Shown here one piece after another: positions 46,742-57,789 of a stretch of 64,000 nucleotides of DNA; position 1 is the stretch's first letter; every line of letters begins with the position of its first letter. The DNA is from Muscardinus avellanarius (lineage: Eukaryota > Chordata > Mammalia > Rodentia > Gliridae), in contig OY726557.1 of assembly GCA_963383645.1 (NCBI GenBank), forward strand, positions 131,715,251 through 131,779,250, written 5' to 3'. The position numbers and the translations under genes were made by a program. The notes beneath the pieces were generated by a model. It ran no database searches, was not told the DNA's origin, and saw nothing but the letters and a program-made list of their open reading frames with translations.

Positions 46742-47559
46742 AGAACATGGCTAATTCTGAGGCTCACAGCAGGTTTTCATTCTCTCCCTTTTAGTTAATT
46801 ATTATCTAAATGAAGTCCCCGCAGGGCACATGGCATTTTGCTTGCAGCCTGGGGGAGGCTACCTACAAAGTGAAATATTCATAAAGTATACAGATGTCAT
46901 ACACAACAAATACATGCCCTGAAGGTGAGAAGAGCATTTGATAAAGAGAGACTGGAGCTTGCACCGGGCTGCTCATCAGAGTCACAACTAAGAGCCTTGG
47001 ATTCTAGACATAACTGAGCTATTTGCCCTCCTGTGAGTTCCTGTCAGTGATGGGAAAGGTGGGGGACAGAGGGATAGAGAGGAAGCAGAGAGACTGTGGA
47101 AGGTCCCTTTTAAGCTCTGGATTGTGGATGTTAGGATTGGAAAGCAGTAGTCATGAGAATGTGTCACCTGGTTTCTAGAACTGGCTGCCCACCTGAGGAA
47201 TATGCCTTTGACATTTTGCCCTGGCCCTCAGCCCCTCCGGTCTGCGTAACTTGCAGCGGGCTGCCTCACCACCATCTCACCCCTCCTAGGACTAGCTAAG
47301 ATTGATGGTGGTACCAAGGTCCAACTCTCCAGCCTGGGTAGGGACAGTGATGAGAAGAAACTGTCACTCCAGAGCTCCTGCGGGATTGACTGAGGCTTAA
47401 TCAAGTGTACACCAGTGTTCTTCTCCTTCCCTTTCTTTCTTCTTGTCCTCTCATAGTTATTGATCTTTGACTATATATTCTATCCCCACTCCATGTGTTT
47501 GTTTTAGAAAACCCAGTCTGATGGTACTAATCTGTGGTCGTACTAAGCTATGATCTGAG
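46742..47559. other. Unassigned sequence, no gene recognised
   Basis: No convincing open frame or repeat. Confidence 0.35.
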
Positions 47560-49085
47560 ATGAGACTTAGAACTGTATCACTCATTTCCTGACTGTCCAG
47601 AGGACCCCTTCGCTGGAGGTTGGTGGACTACAGAAAGTGGGTGTGCAGTGGTTAGCACTCGTTGTTGGTGTACTGGCAGAAGGGAAGGCACTAGTGGGCA
47701 CAATATATCAGGAGTTTGAAAGGTACAGAGAAAATATTGGCTATAAGGATAACAGATTGAATGGCTGTTGCTAAGGGTTATTGGCACTATCCAGGATGAA
47801 AATAAACAGCTGAGAGTAACAGACCATTGAAAGGCAGGTGTGAAAGCCAGAGGGCATCTGTGGTTGCAGATGCAGAAACTTAAGCAGTTGGTCTGGGAGA
47901 GCTGGAGGCTAAGCCCAGGCCAGGCCAGGCAGAGAAGGTGAGCTGCAAGGACTTGGCTCACTTCCACACTCAGGCAGGCTTGCCATGCCAAGGGCAGGAC
48001 CTTGATTAGGAATTCCTGGGATCTTCACTAACTGGCCAGGGGCCTGGAATAACAAAGATTGGAAGACTAAGGGGGGTAGGATGTCTAGGGTACGGGTATG
48101 TAAACAGACACACGTGTGAAGATCTTTGTGTCATATGCTAATGTTCACCAAAGACTACCCCCCAGGCAAGAGGCATCTAAACAACCACATAGATAAAATG
48201 ACCTAGCAAACTGACACTAGCCATGGACATATGAATGAAGTGACCGTGATGGCAAAGATGAAGGTCATGGATGGACCCAACAACATGGCTCCCCACACAC
48301 CAAGGCTGATTTGTGCTACTGTGCTCAAGATGATAACAACACCAATGTGGCATGATTAATCAGGGAGGCCAACTGGATACCTGATGGCAAATTAACTACC
48401 TGAGTCCCTTTCCAGGCTAAAAGACCCAGGGATTCATTTTCAGAGGAATAGACACACATTTTAGGTATGAGTTTGCCTTTTTGATTGTCAGGTTTCAACC
48501 TGCACTGTTGTCAGAGAGCATAGAGAGGGTTTGATCCACTGTCTCCAAATGCCACATTTCATTGTGCCAGACCCAGTAGCACAGTTTGCAATAAGGAATA
48601 AACAGAACTGGGGCCATAGTCGTGACATGCATTAGACATGGTTCATGTCACACTACCTAGGTTCCACTGAACTGATAGAACACTGATGTTAACTAAAGTC
48701 ATCAATGAAGCAATAGTTTCCCTCCTCAAAGATGTAGCATACTCACTGAATCAAAAACTTTTATATGGCACTATGTCTTCAACAGAAACACAAACACCTA
48801 AGTCCTAAAAGCAAGTGGTATAAGCAAGACTGACCCCACTAGGAAAATTCTAATGGTCCACTGGGGATGTTTATGCAACTTTGGGCTCTGCAGGGTTAGA
48901 GGTCCTCGTACCAAAGGGTATACTTTAACTAGAGAACATAGCAAGGGTCCCTTTTAATTATGTTATGATTGTGGCCTTGGAACTTTGGGCATCTTGTGTA
49001 CATGGATTAATGGACAGGAAGAGGTCCTAAGTGACTGACTCTATTAACCAGAAGTGGATAATAGTGGGTCTCTATCACAGTTCCT
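47560..49085 (+). pseudogene. Ancient class III ERV internal region (ERV3/HERV16-like pol relic)
   Basis: Long stretches follow, in order, the internal region of an ancient class III endogenous retrovirus as I recall it, from about the RNase H/integrase part of pol to the end of the internal region. Examples are 'ttcctgactgtccagaggac', 'cagaccattgaaaggcaggt', 'caacaacatggctccccaca' and 'ttgggctctgcagggttaga'. The copy has many stops and indels in every frame; no part can encode a protein. No flanking LTR pair is recognised. The 137-codon minus-strand frame at 47578-47991 is a shadow of this relic. Confidence 0.5.
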
Positions 49086-50184
49086 CTTCTTCCTTTGTCT
49101 CCGGATCTTTCTCCTTTTTACTCACAGTTGTGATATCTAATGGACATCTTAGATTCTAAAGTGTTTCATAGTCTGCTTCCAGAGAATCCAGCCTATTACC
49201 AAAAGCCTTTCTGCCTCTGATGTGGGTATTTCTGGGTTCTTACATTGAACTTTTATTGCTCAGTATTGAGATTCTGCAGTTGAAAGTAGCCTGGATTCTC
49301 CTTGGTATATTTCTTATGAAGCTCCAATTAACGTCTTGAAACACAGTATATAGAAAGCCTGGGCAGGACATAGTCTACCTTTAGTTCCAAATGAAAATCT
49401 TCCATTAATCTTGACCATACATCTAGCTTTTAGCCACAGATCCATTAGTTTTCACAGCTTCACTATGGTCCTTTCAGGGAATTGGAGTTCAATTCAGTGA
49501 AGGAAGCTTTAATCTGGTATTACAGAGATTAGAGAAGAAATTAGGAGAGAAAATTCTGTTCAAGACCAGGTACATAATCACCCAGCAGCTTGGTTGGCAA
49601 AAAAGGGCAAATCAGGATCAATGCATATATTTGAAAATAATAGTTTGGGGAGAATGATAATGACAACTGCAGCAGATCAAGTGGATCCCAGATCCATTGA
49701 TCTACTTCTGCTATACACTTCTCGGGGTCCCTCCTCAAGGGACCTTCTGGACATAGATCTGGCTGTCTAGACAAACAAAGGCTCTGGATTCCTCAGCGTG
49801 ATGTGAAAGGTTTTGGTCACACAACTCAGAAAGACAGAGAAGCAATGCTCTGAGGTGTATTATGACCAGAAAAAGATGGCCCATGAAAAGACGTCAGGAG
49901 ATTTTGTTCAGTATTTTTCTTCCCAATGAATTATTGTTAGATAAAGTAGTCTGTGTGGCCTCTTTGGAGATGACTACTGGGATGAGTAGCCAGATATATT
50001 TTCTTGTGAAGTCATGGTATCTTGTTAATACATGACCTTTCCTTTCTTTGCTGTTTCTCTTTCCTCTTATTCTTGTTTACTGGAATTTTTCCTGCCCCTT
50101 CTCCTTATCAAGGGCTATCACTTGAGCTCTGCCCCAGTTTTCTAGGGAATCTCAGATAAGACAATAACTATTAACAGAGTTCTT
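49086..50184. other. Unassigned sequence, possibly more ERV-derived DNA
   Basis: It follows the ERV relic directly and could include its degraded 3' end or LTR, but I recognise no LTR features. No gene is supported. Confidence 0.3.
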
Positions 50185-50385
50185 GATGAGTTCCAGGGAT
50201 TGTTCTTAGTGCTATCTAGCTGTCGAACCATTTCTTCTCCATAATTACACTATGAACTAGGTACTATTATTATCTCTACTTTACAGATGAAGAAATAAAA
50301 CAGAATTTAGGTGACTTGCCAAGGTCACCATGCTAGTAAATTTCAGAGACAAAGGATAGACCAGATATTCTGGTTCCTGAATTTG
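50185..50385 (+). mobile_element. MIR SINE
   Basis: 'actattattatctctacttt', 'acagatgaagaaataaaaca', 'gacttgccaaggtcaccatg' and 'ctagtaaatttcagagacaa' match the MIR core and right half in order. It is the clearest MIR in the window. Confidence 0.75.
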
Positions 50386-50599
50386 TGTTCCTGCCTCCTG
50401 AAGAATGGCACTGTCAGAGAATCAGCTAAGATTTTCATGTTTCTAATACCACATGGCTGGCACCTTCAGAAAGTCTTTGCTGAAGTGTTACTTCATTCTG
50501 AAATGAAACTTCTAACACCATGTGCATTGAAAGACCACCATTCATTGAGTGTTCGTTATTGCTGAAAGCTGGAGTCTGAATGTGAATCTATTAATAGTT

Positions 50600-50735
50600 T
50601 GGTTTATTTTTGTCCTTACATTTTGATTTTTGGTTGTCAGTTCTGCTTGTCCATGAAGGCTCTTGGAGAGCAGAGGCCTTTCTCTTTGCTCCCATCTGTA
50701 TATGACATTGCACCAGGTACTGATAAGCTCTACTG
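50600..50735 (+). mobile_element. L2-like LINE relic, weak
   Basis: 'ccatgaaggctcttggagag' and 'cagaggcctttctctttgct' resemble the L2 'ctccatgagggcagggac' motif. Confidence 0.35.
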
Positions 50736-51035
50736 TCCACTGATGTTCTGAGTCAGAACATCAAAAGGAAGTTCGGGTATGCAGCTTTGTGTGAGATCTT
50801 GGGAGAAAGGTGAGCCTGGTGAGAAGAAACAGATGGCCTGCTAGAAATGCAGGGCTTCTTATCACGGCTCTGTGGACCTGAACATCCGGTTCCCACAGGG
50901 ATCCTGGACACACTTAAAACCCATGAGTAGCCTGTAGTTCCTGAAAATTTTGTAAGTTCATGTCTACCATTTGGGAGCAGGCAGGGTTGTCAAGGGAAGA
51001 CATATGCATCGTGTCAGAGTCTCAAAACCATTGCT

Positions 51036-51233
51036 AGGCTGGGCGTGGTGGCGCACACTTGCAATCCCCACGCTTCGGAGGCAGAGACAGGAGGATCACG
51101 CAGGTTCGAAGCCAGCTGCGAGCGCTGGCTTAAGAGACCCTGTTTCCAAATAAAAAAAGTATAAAAAAAATAGGTCTGGGAGTGTAGCCCGGAGGTAGAA
51201 GGGTTTCCAGAAACCCCAGTACCACCAAAAATA
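51036..51233 (+). mobile_element. B1-dID SINE, compact subtype, 14-bp target duplication
   Basis: 'ggctgggcgtggtggcgcac' to 'cccagtaccacc'. It is flanked by aaaaccattgctag at 51023-51036 and 51234-51247. The middle reads 'gcgctggcttaagagaccct'. Confidence 0.93.
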
Positions 51234-51283
51234 AAACCATTGCTAGTATGGAAAGAAAACTGAATTTTTTCATCATATGTGTG

Positions 51284-51480
51284 TGTGGTACTGAGGATTG
51301 AATCAAGGGGCCTTCTACCTTTAAGCCACAACTCAACTCTATTTTTGTTTTTTAGTTTGAAGCAGGGTCTCACTTACTTGCTGAGGGTCTTGTTAAGTTG
51401 ATGAGACTGGCTTCAAATCTGTGGTTCTCCCGTCTCAGCCTCTTAAGTACTGCAATACAGGCATGTACTATCATGCCTGA
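51284..51480 (-). mobile_element. B1-dID SINE, diverged
   Basis: Reversed ID arm 'ggtactgaggattgaatcaa', linker 'tttgaagcagggtctcactt', and B1 arm 'cccgtctcagcctcttaagt' ending 'tgtactatcatgcctg'. Confidence 0.85.
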
Positions 51481-52139
51481 TGAAGAAAACTGAATTTTAA
51501 GCCTTAGATTAGTCTTTTCTATGTGGTCACATGCAAGTGGTTCAACAATTGGGATCTTGATTTCCTTATGGGCAAGTGTGTTGCAAATATTAGATGGAAT
51601 GGAATGTCTAGAGAGGAATGTGGCACTCTTCTAGAGCATCTGAACAATGTGGGATGGAGAGTCACTCTCATGCCTCAGCTTCTGAACCTCAGACTGTAGG
51701 TACAGAACAGGATGGACTCTCACTCTGCCTAAGAGTGTGTGTGTGAGGCTTGGCTCACTTGAGAGTTGACCCCGAGGAAAGGGTTTGGGCATAAGTTGTT
51801 CATCTAGGGTGTGAGTCAGGACGCACTGGTGGAGGAGTGTTTGAGTGAGACACAGAAGGAGGGACAGAAGACTGTCACTGTGACTGAGCAACTAGGACTC
51901 CCTGTAGGGCATGTTTCTGAGATGCCTAACATGAGGGCCCAGCAGCAGTGATCCTGCAGCTGGAGAGAGCTCTCAAGCAGAGTCACAGGTAGGTGCACCC
52001 GGAGGCCACCTGCATGTACTAGAGTGGTAAGAGGAAGTACTGGCGAGGCATGTGCAGCTGACAGTGTCTGCTGTGGTAAATTGTGAGCTAGACACAGTCA
52101 CTTGCATTATCTGTATTAAATTTGAAGTCATTCTAATAG
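51481..52139. other. Unique sequence, no gene recognised
   Basis: Minus-strand frames of 60-86 codons overlap and are unsupported. Confidence 0.4.
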
Positions 52140-52310
52140 TTCCTAATCATAGATTCTCACTAGAATTACCTGGGAAGTGTGAAAAAATCAGACTTCTGGG
52201 ACCCATATTTAGGAAATTTTAATTCAGTATGTCTGGGATAAGGTTTGAGAATTGACATTTTTCAAAGGTTCTCCAGATAATTCTGATGATCAGTCATTTT
52301 CTGAAACAAA
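52140..52310 (+). mobile_element. MER5-type nonautonomous hAT (Charlie) element
   Basis: 'attctcactagaattacctg' at one end and 'aaaggttctccagataattc' at the other are the two ends of MER5A-like elements, with 'cagacttctgggacccatat' between. These mark a short nonautonomous DNA transposon. Confidence 0.6.
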
Positions 52311-52656
52311 GCATTTAAACCCCATTTAATGTAGGTATTGTAATGAAACTGAGTTTTGAGTTGTTCAGTATTTTATATGATATTACATCTAGACTGTAGC
52401 GGAGGGAGAATTTCAACCTAGCACTCTTTACCTCAATGTCACAGCATTTGTTGAAGGATCTGTTTGTCTTGCAGCAGCAGCGACTAAATCACCTTCTCCC
52501 TTAAGGAGAGGGTGGAGCACATGCCCACTGAATCCAAAGACTGTTCCTAATGAAGGCATCTGTGCTTCTTACCAATAAAATGGAGCTTCTGAGTGATCTT
52601 TCAAATATTACTTTCTCATCTTTTCCTTTGCCATACCTTAACATCCCATGCCTACA

Positions 52657-52662
<6 letters not shown>

Positions 52663-52703
<41 letters not shown>
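52663..52703 (+). repeat. (TG)n microsatellite at a SINE tail
   Basis: About 20 TG units at the tail side of the minus-strand SINE that follows. Confidence 0.9.
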
Positions 52704-52704
<1 letters not shown>

Positions 52705-52860
52705 GTGGCACTGAGAATTGAACTCAGGAACATTCTATTTCTGAGTTACACCCTCAGCCCCATTTTATTTTTTACTTCAAAACATGTTCTTGCGAGGTTG
52801 CTGATAGTCTTCCTATGTGGATGAGGCTATCCATTTATCTGTGATCCTCTGTCTTGTTGT
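52704..52860 (-). mobile_element. B1-dID SINE, truncated and diverged
   Basis: Reversed ID arm 'ggcactgagaattgaactca', then 'acttcaaaacatgttcttgc'. The B1 arm is cut after 'atctgtgatcctctgtcttg'. Confidence 0.75.
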
Positions 52861-53007
52861 CAACATGACTGGACCATGCCTGCATTGTCTAACTGTCTTC
52901 CTAACTCATCTCACTGGCTTAGTTTCCACTTATTTTCATCTTGTGACTGATGGTCAATACTGCCTGCCTTTACCACTCTCTCTCTTTTTTTTTAGAAACC
53001 CATAGGG

Positions 53008-53095
53008 TTTTAGGTGATGTGTCCATGTATGCCACCACCATCATGTACTTCATTAAGATGTATGACTACAGTGCACCAATAAAAAATTTAAAGAA
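53008..53095 (+). mobile_element. 88-bp L1 3' end with perfect target duplication
   Basis: The insert ends 'agtgcaccaataaaaaattt' and contains 'tacttcattaagatgtatga', the same L1 tail as the antisense copy at 957-1082. It is bracketed by agaaacccataggg at 52994-53007 and 53096-53109, a perfect 14-base duplication. It is a severely 5'-truncated L1 insertion. Confidence 0.8.
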
Positions 53096-53232
53096 AGAAA
53101 CCCATAGGGACTACCCATTTCTTGTCTATAAATGGAGCCAAATATTCTTGAGGGCATATAAAGCCCTCCAAAATCAATTTTTATTTCTACTGGTCCATAC
53201 TTCATCTTGTATCTCTCATAAGATGTATCAAT

Positions 53233-53480
53233 TAGCCAGGCGTGGTGGTGCACACTTGTAATCCCTGCACTTGGGAGGCAGAGACACGAGGATCATGCAG
53301 GTTCGAGCCAGCCTCGCTGGCCTAAGAGACCCTGTTTCCAAATAAAAATATAAAATATATAAAATAGGTCTGGGAGTGTAGCCCGGAGGTAGAAGGGTTT
53401 CCAGGAACCCCAGTACCACCAAAAAAAAAAAAAAAAAAAAAAAAACAAAGAAAGAAAGAAGAAGAAAAAGAAAAAGGAAA
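53233..53480 (+). mobile_element. B1-dID SINE, compact subtype
   Basis: From 'gccaggcgtggtggtgcaca' through 'tcgctggcctaagagaccct' and 'ggagtgtagcccggaggtag' to 'cccagtaccacc'. A long A-rich tail (53421-53480) follows. 'aagatgtatcaatta' and 'aagatgtatcagtta' flank it, with one mismatch. Confidence 0.92.
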
Positions 53481-53495
53481 AAGATGTATCAGTTA

Positions 53496-54540
53496 CCATC
53501 ATACAGGGGAACAGAAACATCTCTAGGTACTTGAAAAGAAAAAATTTCAGTAGTGAATTGATTAAATGGGCATTGCAGGACTGAAGAAACAAAAAGGGAG
53601 CAATTAGTTATCATAAAGGTTACAACAAGAAGCACCTGCCAATCTTAAGTGTGAGAACCTAAGAGAAAGAGATTGGGATTATTAGGATTTAAAAGTTTAG
53701 AAGGAGCTCTGTGGAGAGGAGCACAGGTCTCTGAGGAGGGAGAGACTTTGCAGCTGCTGCTAACTCAGGAGCCCACAGGGAAGGTGTTTCAGGGGAGGCT
53801 CCCATTCCTTTGGAGAAAAGGGGTTTCTCTTATTCTGCTCTACTTTAGGAATCTGGAAAAAGGCTCTCATAGAACTGGGCTTAGATATCTGATGATGAGT
53901 AGCTGCCCTGCTGGGGATTATACTTCCTGAGGGGCTCAGCATTGCTAGAATGAAAGGATCCCTAAGATTAGAGTGAGTCGCAGATGCCAAGGTAAAGAGT
54001 CATTAGTGGGACAAGGCTGACAGGAAGAACAAGCTAACAGGAATGAGCCAATCCTATACTTTTCCTACCTACCAATTGCCAGCTACTCATGGGACCTAGC
54101 AGGGAGCCAGCTGACAAAGCTACTAGGTGGGATCTGCATGTCCCCAGTCCCAGCACCTCATAGCTGTGTATAGGAAGATGACCTGAAGTTGAGAGACAAC
54201 AGCCTGATAACTGGCATGACCCCTCATGTGTTGGAATCACCAAGGATGCTTGCTTGGCCGTATGCATCTCAGCTTTGTGATCAATGCCTTCCTATCTTTT
54301 TGGAGTTTTATTCCTACCCACTGATTATTTGGCTCACATTGATACCCAAATATCTCCTCTTTGCAAAGCCTTCCAGATCTCTCCCTATCTTCAAACCCTA
54401 AGCCAGAAAACTAGCTTTCCCTTGCCTGTTTTCCCCTAGCATTTCTATTCCAAAAAAGCAATGATCATATTGTTTTATAATTGCTTGTTTAAAGTCTGTA
54501 TCTTCTACTTGATCATGAACTCTTCAAGAGAAAGATGTTG
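53496..54540. other. Unassigned sequence, no gene recognised
   Basis: Frames of 70-85 codons occur on both strands without support. The texture is that of old, unplaced repeat. Confidence 0.35.

Positions 54541-54580
<40 letters not shown>
54541..54580 (+). repeat. (ATT)n microsatellite at a SINE tail
   Basis: About 13 ATT units, directly before the reversed ID arm of the minus-strand SINE, so probably its tail. Confidence 0.9.
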
Positions 54581-54581
<1 letters not shown>

Positions 54582-54762
54582 GTGGTACTGGGGTTCCTGG
54601 AAGCCCTTCTACCTCCGGGCTACACTCCCAGACTTATTTTATATTTTTTTAAATTGGGAAACAGGGTCTTAAGCCAGCAAGGCTGGCTCCGAACCAGCAC
54701 GATCCTCCTGTCTCTGCCTCCCAAGCGCGGGGATTACAAGCGTGCACCACCACGCCTGGCGC
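54581..54762 (-). mobile_element. B1-dID SINE, compact subtype
   Basis: 'agtggtactggggttcctgg' and 'aagcccttctacctccgggc', linker, then 'taagccagcaaggctggctc' and B1 arm ending 'gcaccaccacgcctggc'. Closely similar to the copies at 51036, 53233 and 60488. Confidence 0.92.
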
Positions 54763-54821
54763 TTCATTTGTTTTTGTTTCCAGTCATTCAGTAAGTGTGT
54801 GTCAAAAGAAACAAGACAGAG

Positions 54822-55019
54822 CCGGGGATGGTGGCGCACATCGTAATCCCAGCATTCGGGTGGCTGAAAGTGGAGGATTGCGGTTCGCGGACAGCCTCAG
54901 CTACTTAGTAAGGCCCTCCACAAATTAGTGAGACCCCGTTTCAAAATAAAGAATAAAAAAATAGGGCAGGGGGTGTAGCTCAGAGGTCAAATGCCTCTGG
55001 GTTCCATCCCCAGACCCGA
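54822..55019 (+). mobile_element. B1-dID SINE, long subtype
   Basis: 'gccggggatggtggcgcaca', 'gctacttagtaaggccctcc', ID arm 'gggtgtagctcagaggtcaa' and 'ctgggttccatccccagacc'. Same subtype as the trimeric SINEs at 25.2 and 27.4 kb. It is 60 bases from the oppositely oriented SINE upstream. Confidence 0.92.
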
Positions 55020-55639
55020 AAAAAAGAAAAAGAAAAAAGAAACCAGACAAGATGTATAACTGAAGAAGTGAATAAAGAGGGTGGGTGCAGATTAACCTTC
55101 AGAATAAATGGCCCGGAGGAGTCCATGGATCGGCAAAGTCAGTGAGTCTTGCCCTACATATTTAGCAACCATTTTAGACATTGCAAGCCATGATAACAAG
55201 AAAACAAAACATTGTTTTTTTAGGATTGCTTTAGAGTTTAGAAATACTATTAGAGTTCTAGCTCATATCCTTATTTCCCAAAGAAATTTGGGAATTACAC
55301 AGCTGTCTAGGATCCTTCGGCACAATTCGCTTTCCTGTTTCTCTCCCTATTTCCTCTCATCTCCTATTTTCATAAGACTTTGACCACCCCCCCCCCAGCA
55401 ATTAATTTCTGCTGTGATATTCAGTAACACTGGTTTGAGATTTGGGATCATCTTATTTTAATGGAAATCCCTAAAGACAGACAGTCCTCTGGGATCTAAG
55501 GCCTGTCCTGCTAATGGTGGAATTTTAGATATTTTTACAAAAGGCTATGAGTGAAGGTACTTTTGGAAGCCTTCGTATTCATATTTCTGTTCCTAAAACA
55601 CATTTAAATTTAGATTCAGTACACGATTCTCTATATTCT
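55020..55639. other. Unique sequence, no gene recognised
   Basis: A 91-codon frame (55108-55383) shows no recognised domain. A 10-C run lies at about 55388. Confidence 0.4.
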
Positions 55640-55815
55640 ATTAGGTACTTTTACATTCACTAGATCATCTGATTTAATCTTCATAGTAACTCCGAGATAG
55701 GTATTATTAACTCATATTTATACCTCAGGAAAGGAGGGATCACAGGGATCAAGAGACTTGCCTGTGACAGGGCTAGAGTTTGAATCCAGGTCTATTTGAC
55801 TCTAGGCTCACTGCT
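55640..55815 (+). mobile_element. MIR SINE
   Basis: 'gatttaatcttcatagtaac', 'gataggtattattaactcat', 'caagagacttgcctgtgaca' and 'ggctagagtttgaatccagg' follow MIR in order. Confidence 0.7.
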
Positions 55816-57014
55816 TGTTTCCTAGAAATTCTGATTACAGGGGACACAGCTCCGAACTGAATTTGTTTTCTGAGATTTGAAGGTATCATGATAAAAGGGA
55901 ATTTGGGGATGGACTCTGATGTAGAACAAAAGGCAAATTTCTGGTGGTCGAGTCCCTCCCTTTTATAAAGAGCAAGGATATTTGTGTACATATTTCTCCA
56001 AATCACCATCCATAGGAGATGCATGAGTCTTCTACTTTGGTGGAGTAATTAACTGGAGGGATGTGGACAGCAGCAAGGACCCTGGCTGGGAGCTCAGAGG
56101 CTTTTCCTCTGGGTCCCTTGACTCCTTTTATTTGGAGTTTTCTCAGTTGTAAATTAGAGATTTGGGTGACATGATCTCCAAGTCTCCCTTCAGCTCTAGT
56201 ATAGCCTGAATCCCTATTCTAACACATGGGGGGTTCTTTATCTTTCAAAAACTCTTACAGAATAATGAAGGGTTAAAAGTGTTGGGAACCTTTCTGATTT
56301 CAAAACCAGCTCTTTTTTTGGTAGGAGCCTCATTTTCCAGTTTATAGCCCATAAAGAGAAATGAATTAGTGGGTCTCAGGCCCCACCATGGACAAGCATT
56401 TCCAACATCAACTTCAGTGGTCTTGGCCAACCACTCATGACAAATCTGTACATTACCCCAATCATTACTTGCTCAGTATTTAGAACCTATCTTGAGCTGT
56501 TGTGGTTAAATGCTAAATAATTCATTACTCTCTCTTTTCCTGCTATTGTTGCCTCGAACAGCTCTCGACTCTGCCCTTTGCTGCCACTCCCTGGAGCTCT
56601 TGTGAATTATAGTTTGGGGAGGAAAACACAGGAGGCTCGGAGGATGCCAGTCCCCAGGGAGTGCAGCCGAGCCATACTCATGGTTTCTATGGCGCCCCCA
56701 AGACCCCAAACTGCTGAGTCTCCCACATCTCTTATCGCAACATTAAGAGCAGACTTGTAGTTCACCCGAGGACATGTTCCAGGGAAATCATAGAATATTT
56801 ATTAGCGTTATTACATTTTCTCCAGCACCTTTCATCCCAGAGGATCCCCAAATGCTTTGCTAACAAAATATCCAGGGAAATTTTACCCATTTCTGAAATC
56901 AAACTGCTGTTCCTCACTTTTTCTCTCTCTATAGCCTTTCCGTTTACCTCTTTCCTCCAACCCATCCCCGCCTGAGTTGTTACGATTTAACAAACAGCAT
57001 TCAGGTGCCTTAAT
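55816..57014. other. Unique sequence, no gene recognised
   Basis: Within it 56500-56960 is repeat-free and CpG-containing. 56795-56860 ('cagcacctttcatcccagag', 'caaatgctttgctaacaaa') resembles an ancient amniote SINE or LINE tail often preserved as a conserved element. No coding exon is supported. Confidence 0.4.
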
Positions 57015-57147
57015 TTGGTTGTCTTAGTTTCCTTCAGTAGATGTAACAAATTGCCACAAAAATTTGGTGGCTTTAAAATTACATAAATTTATCCTTTTCT
57101 GAGGTCAGGAATCCCAAATGGAATTCTTTGTGTTAAAACCAAGGAGT

Positions 57148-57265
57148 GGCCGGGCGTGGTGACCCATTTTTGTAATCCCTGCGCTTGGGAGGCAGAGGCA
57201 GGAGGATTACGCAGGTTTTAAGCCAGCCTCACTGGTTTAAGAGACCCTCCCTGTTTCCAAATTTA

Positions 57266-57334
<69 letters not shown>

Positions 57335-57490
57335 TAGGTCCGGGAGTGTAGTCCAGAGGTAGAAGGATTCCATCCCTAGTACCACCAAAAAAAACCAAAA
57401 AACAAAAAACAAAACAAAACAAAAAAAACCCAAAAAACAAAAAACAAAAAACAAAACAAAACAAAAAAACACAACCAACCAACCAAACAA
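57148..57490 (+). mobile_element. B1-dID SINE with (TA)n in the linker
   Basis: 'ggccgggcgtggtgacccat', 'ggttttaagccagcctcact', then A(18-20) and about 23 TA units (57283-57329) in the linker, and ID arm 'gtccgggagtgtagtccaga'. A long A/C-rich tail follows. 'ccaaggagtgg' flanks it (about 57139-57149 and 57495-57505). Confidence 0.9.
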
Positions 57491-57579
57491 AACCCCAAGG
57501 AGTGGATAGGACCATGCTTCATGAAGAAGGTCTAAGGGAAGATCAGTTCCATGCCTTTTACTTTTCTTTATTCTTTTTC

Positions 57580-57789
57580 TGTAATCCTGGGAATTGAGCC
57601 CAGGAGACTTCAGCCTCTGAGCTACACCTCCTGTCCCTTTTAGTTTTTTTTTTTTTTAATTTTGAGACAGGATCTCACTAAGTTGTTAAGAGTCTGGCTC
57701 TGTTGTGGAGGCTGTCCTTGAGCCTCGTGACCCTCCTGTCTCAGCCTCCCAAGTACCGGGATCACAAGCGTGCTCCCCCATGCCCGGCG
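57580..57789 (-). mobile_element. B1-dID SINE
   Basis: 'ctgggaattgagcccaggag', a poly-T linker, 'ggaggctgtccttgagcctc' and 'tcagcctcccaagtaccggg' ending 'cccccatgcccggc'. It sits in the same host repeat as the preceding SINE. Confidence 0.9.

Noticed and set aside
47578..47991. A 137-codon minus-strand frame
   Set aside because: Antisense to the ERV relic; no independent support.
53421..53480. A poly(A) run suggesting a processed pseudogene
   Set aside because: It is the tail of a B1-dID SINE bounded by a target duplication.
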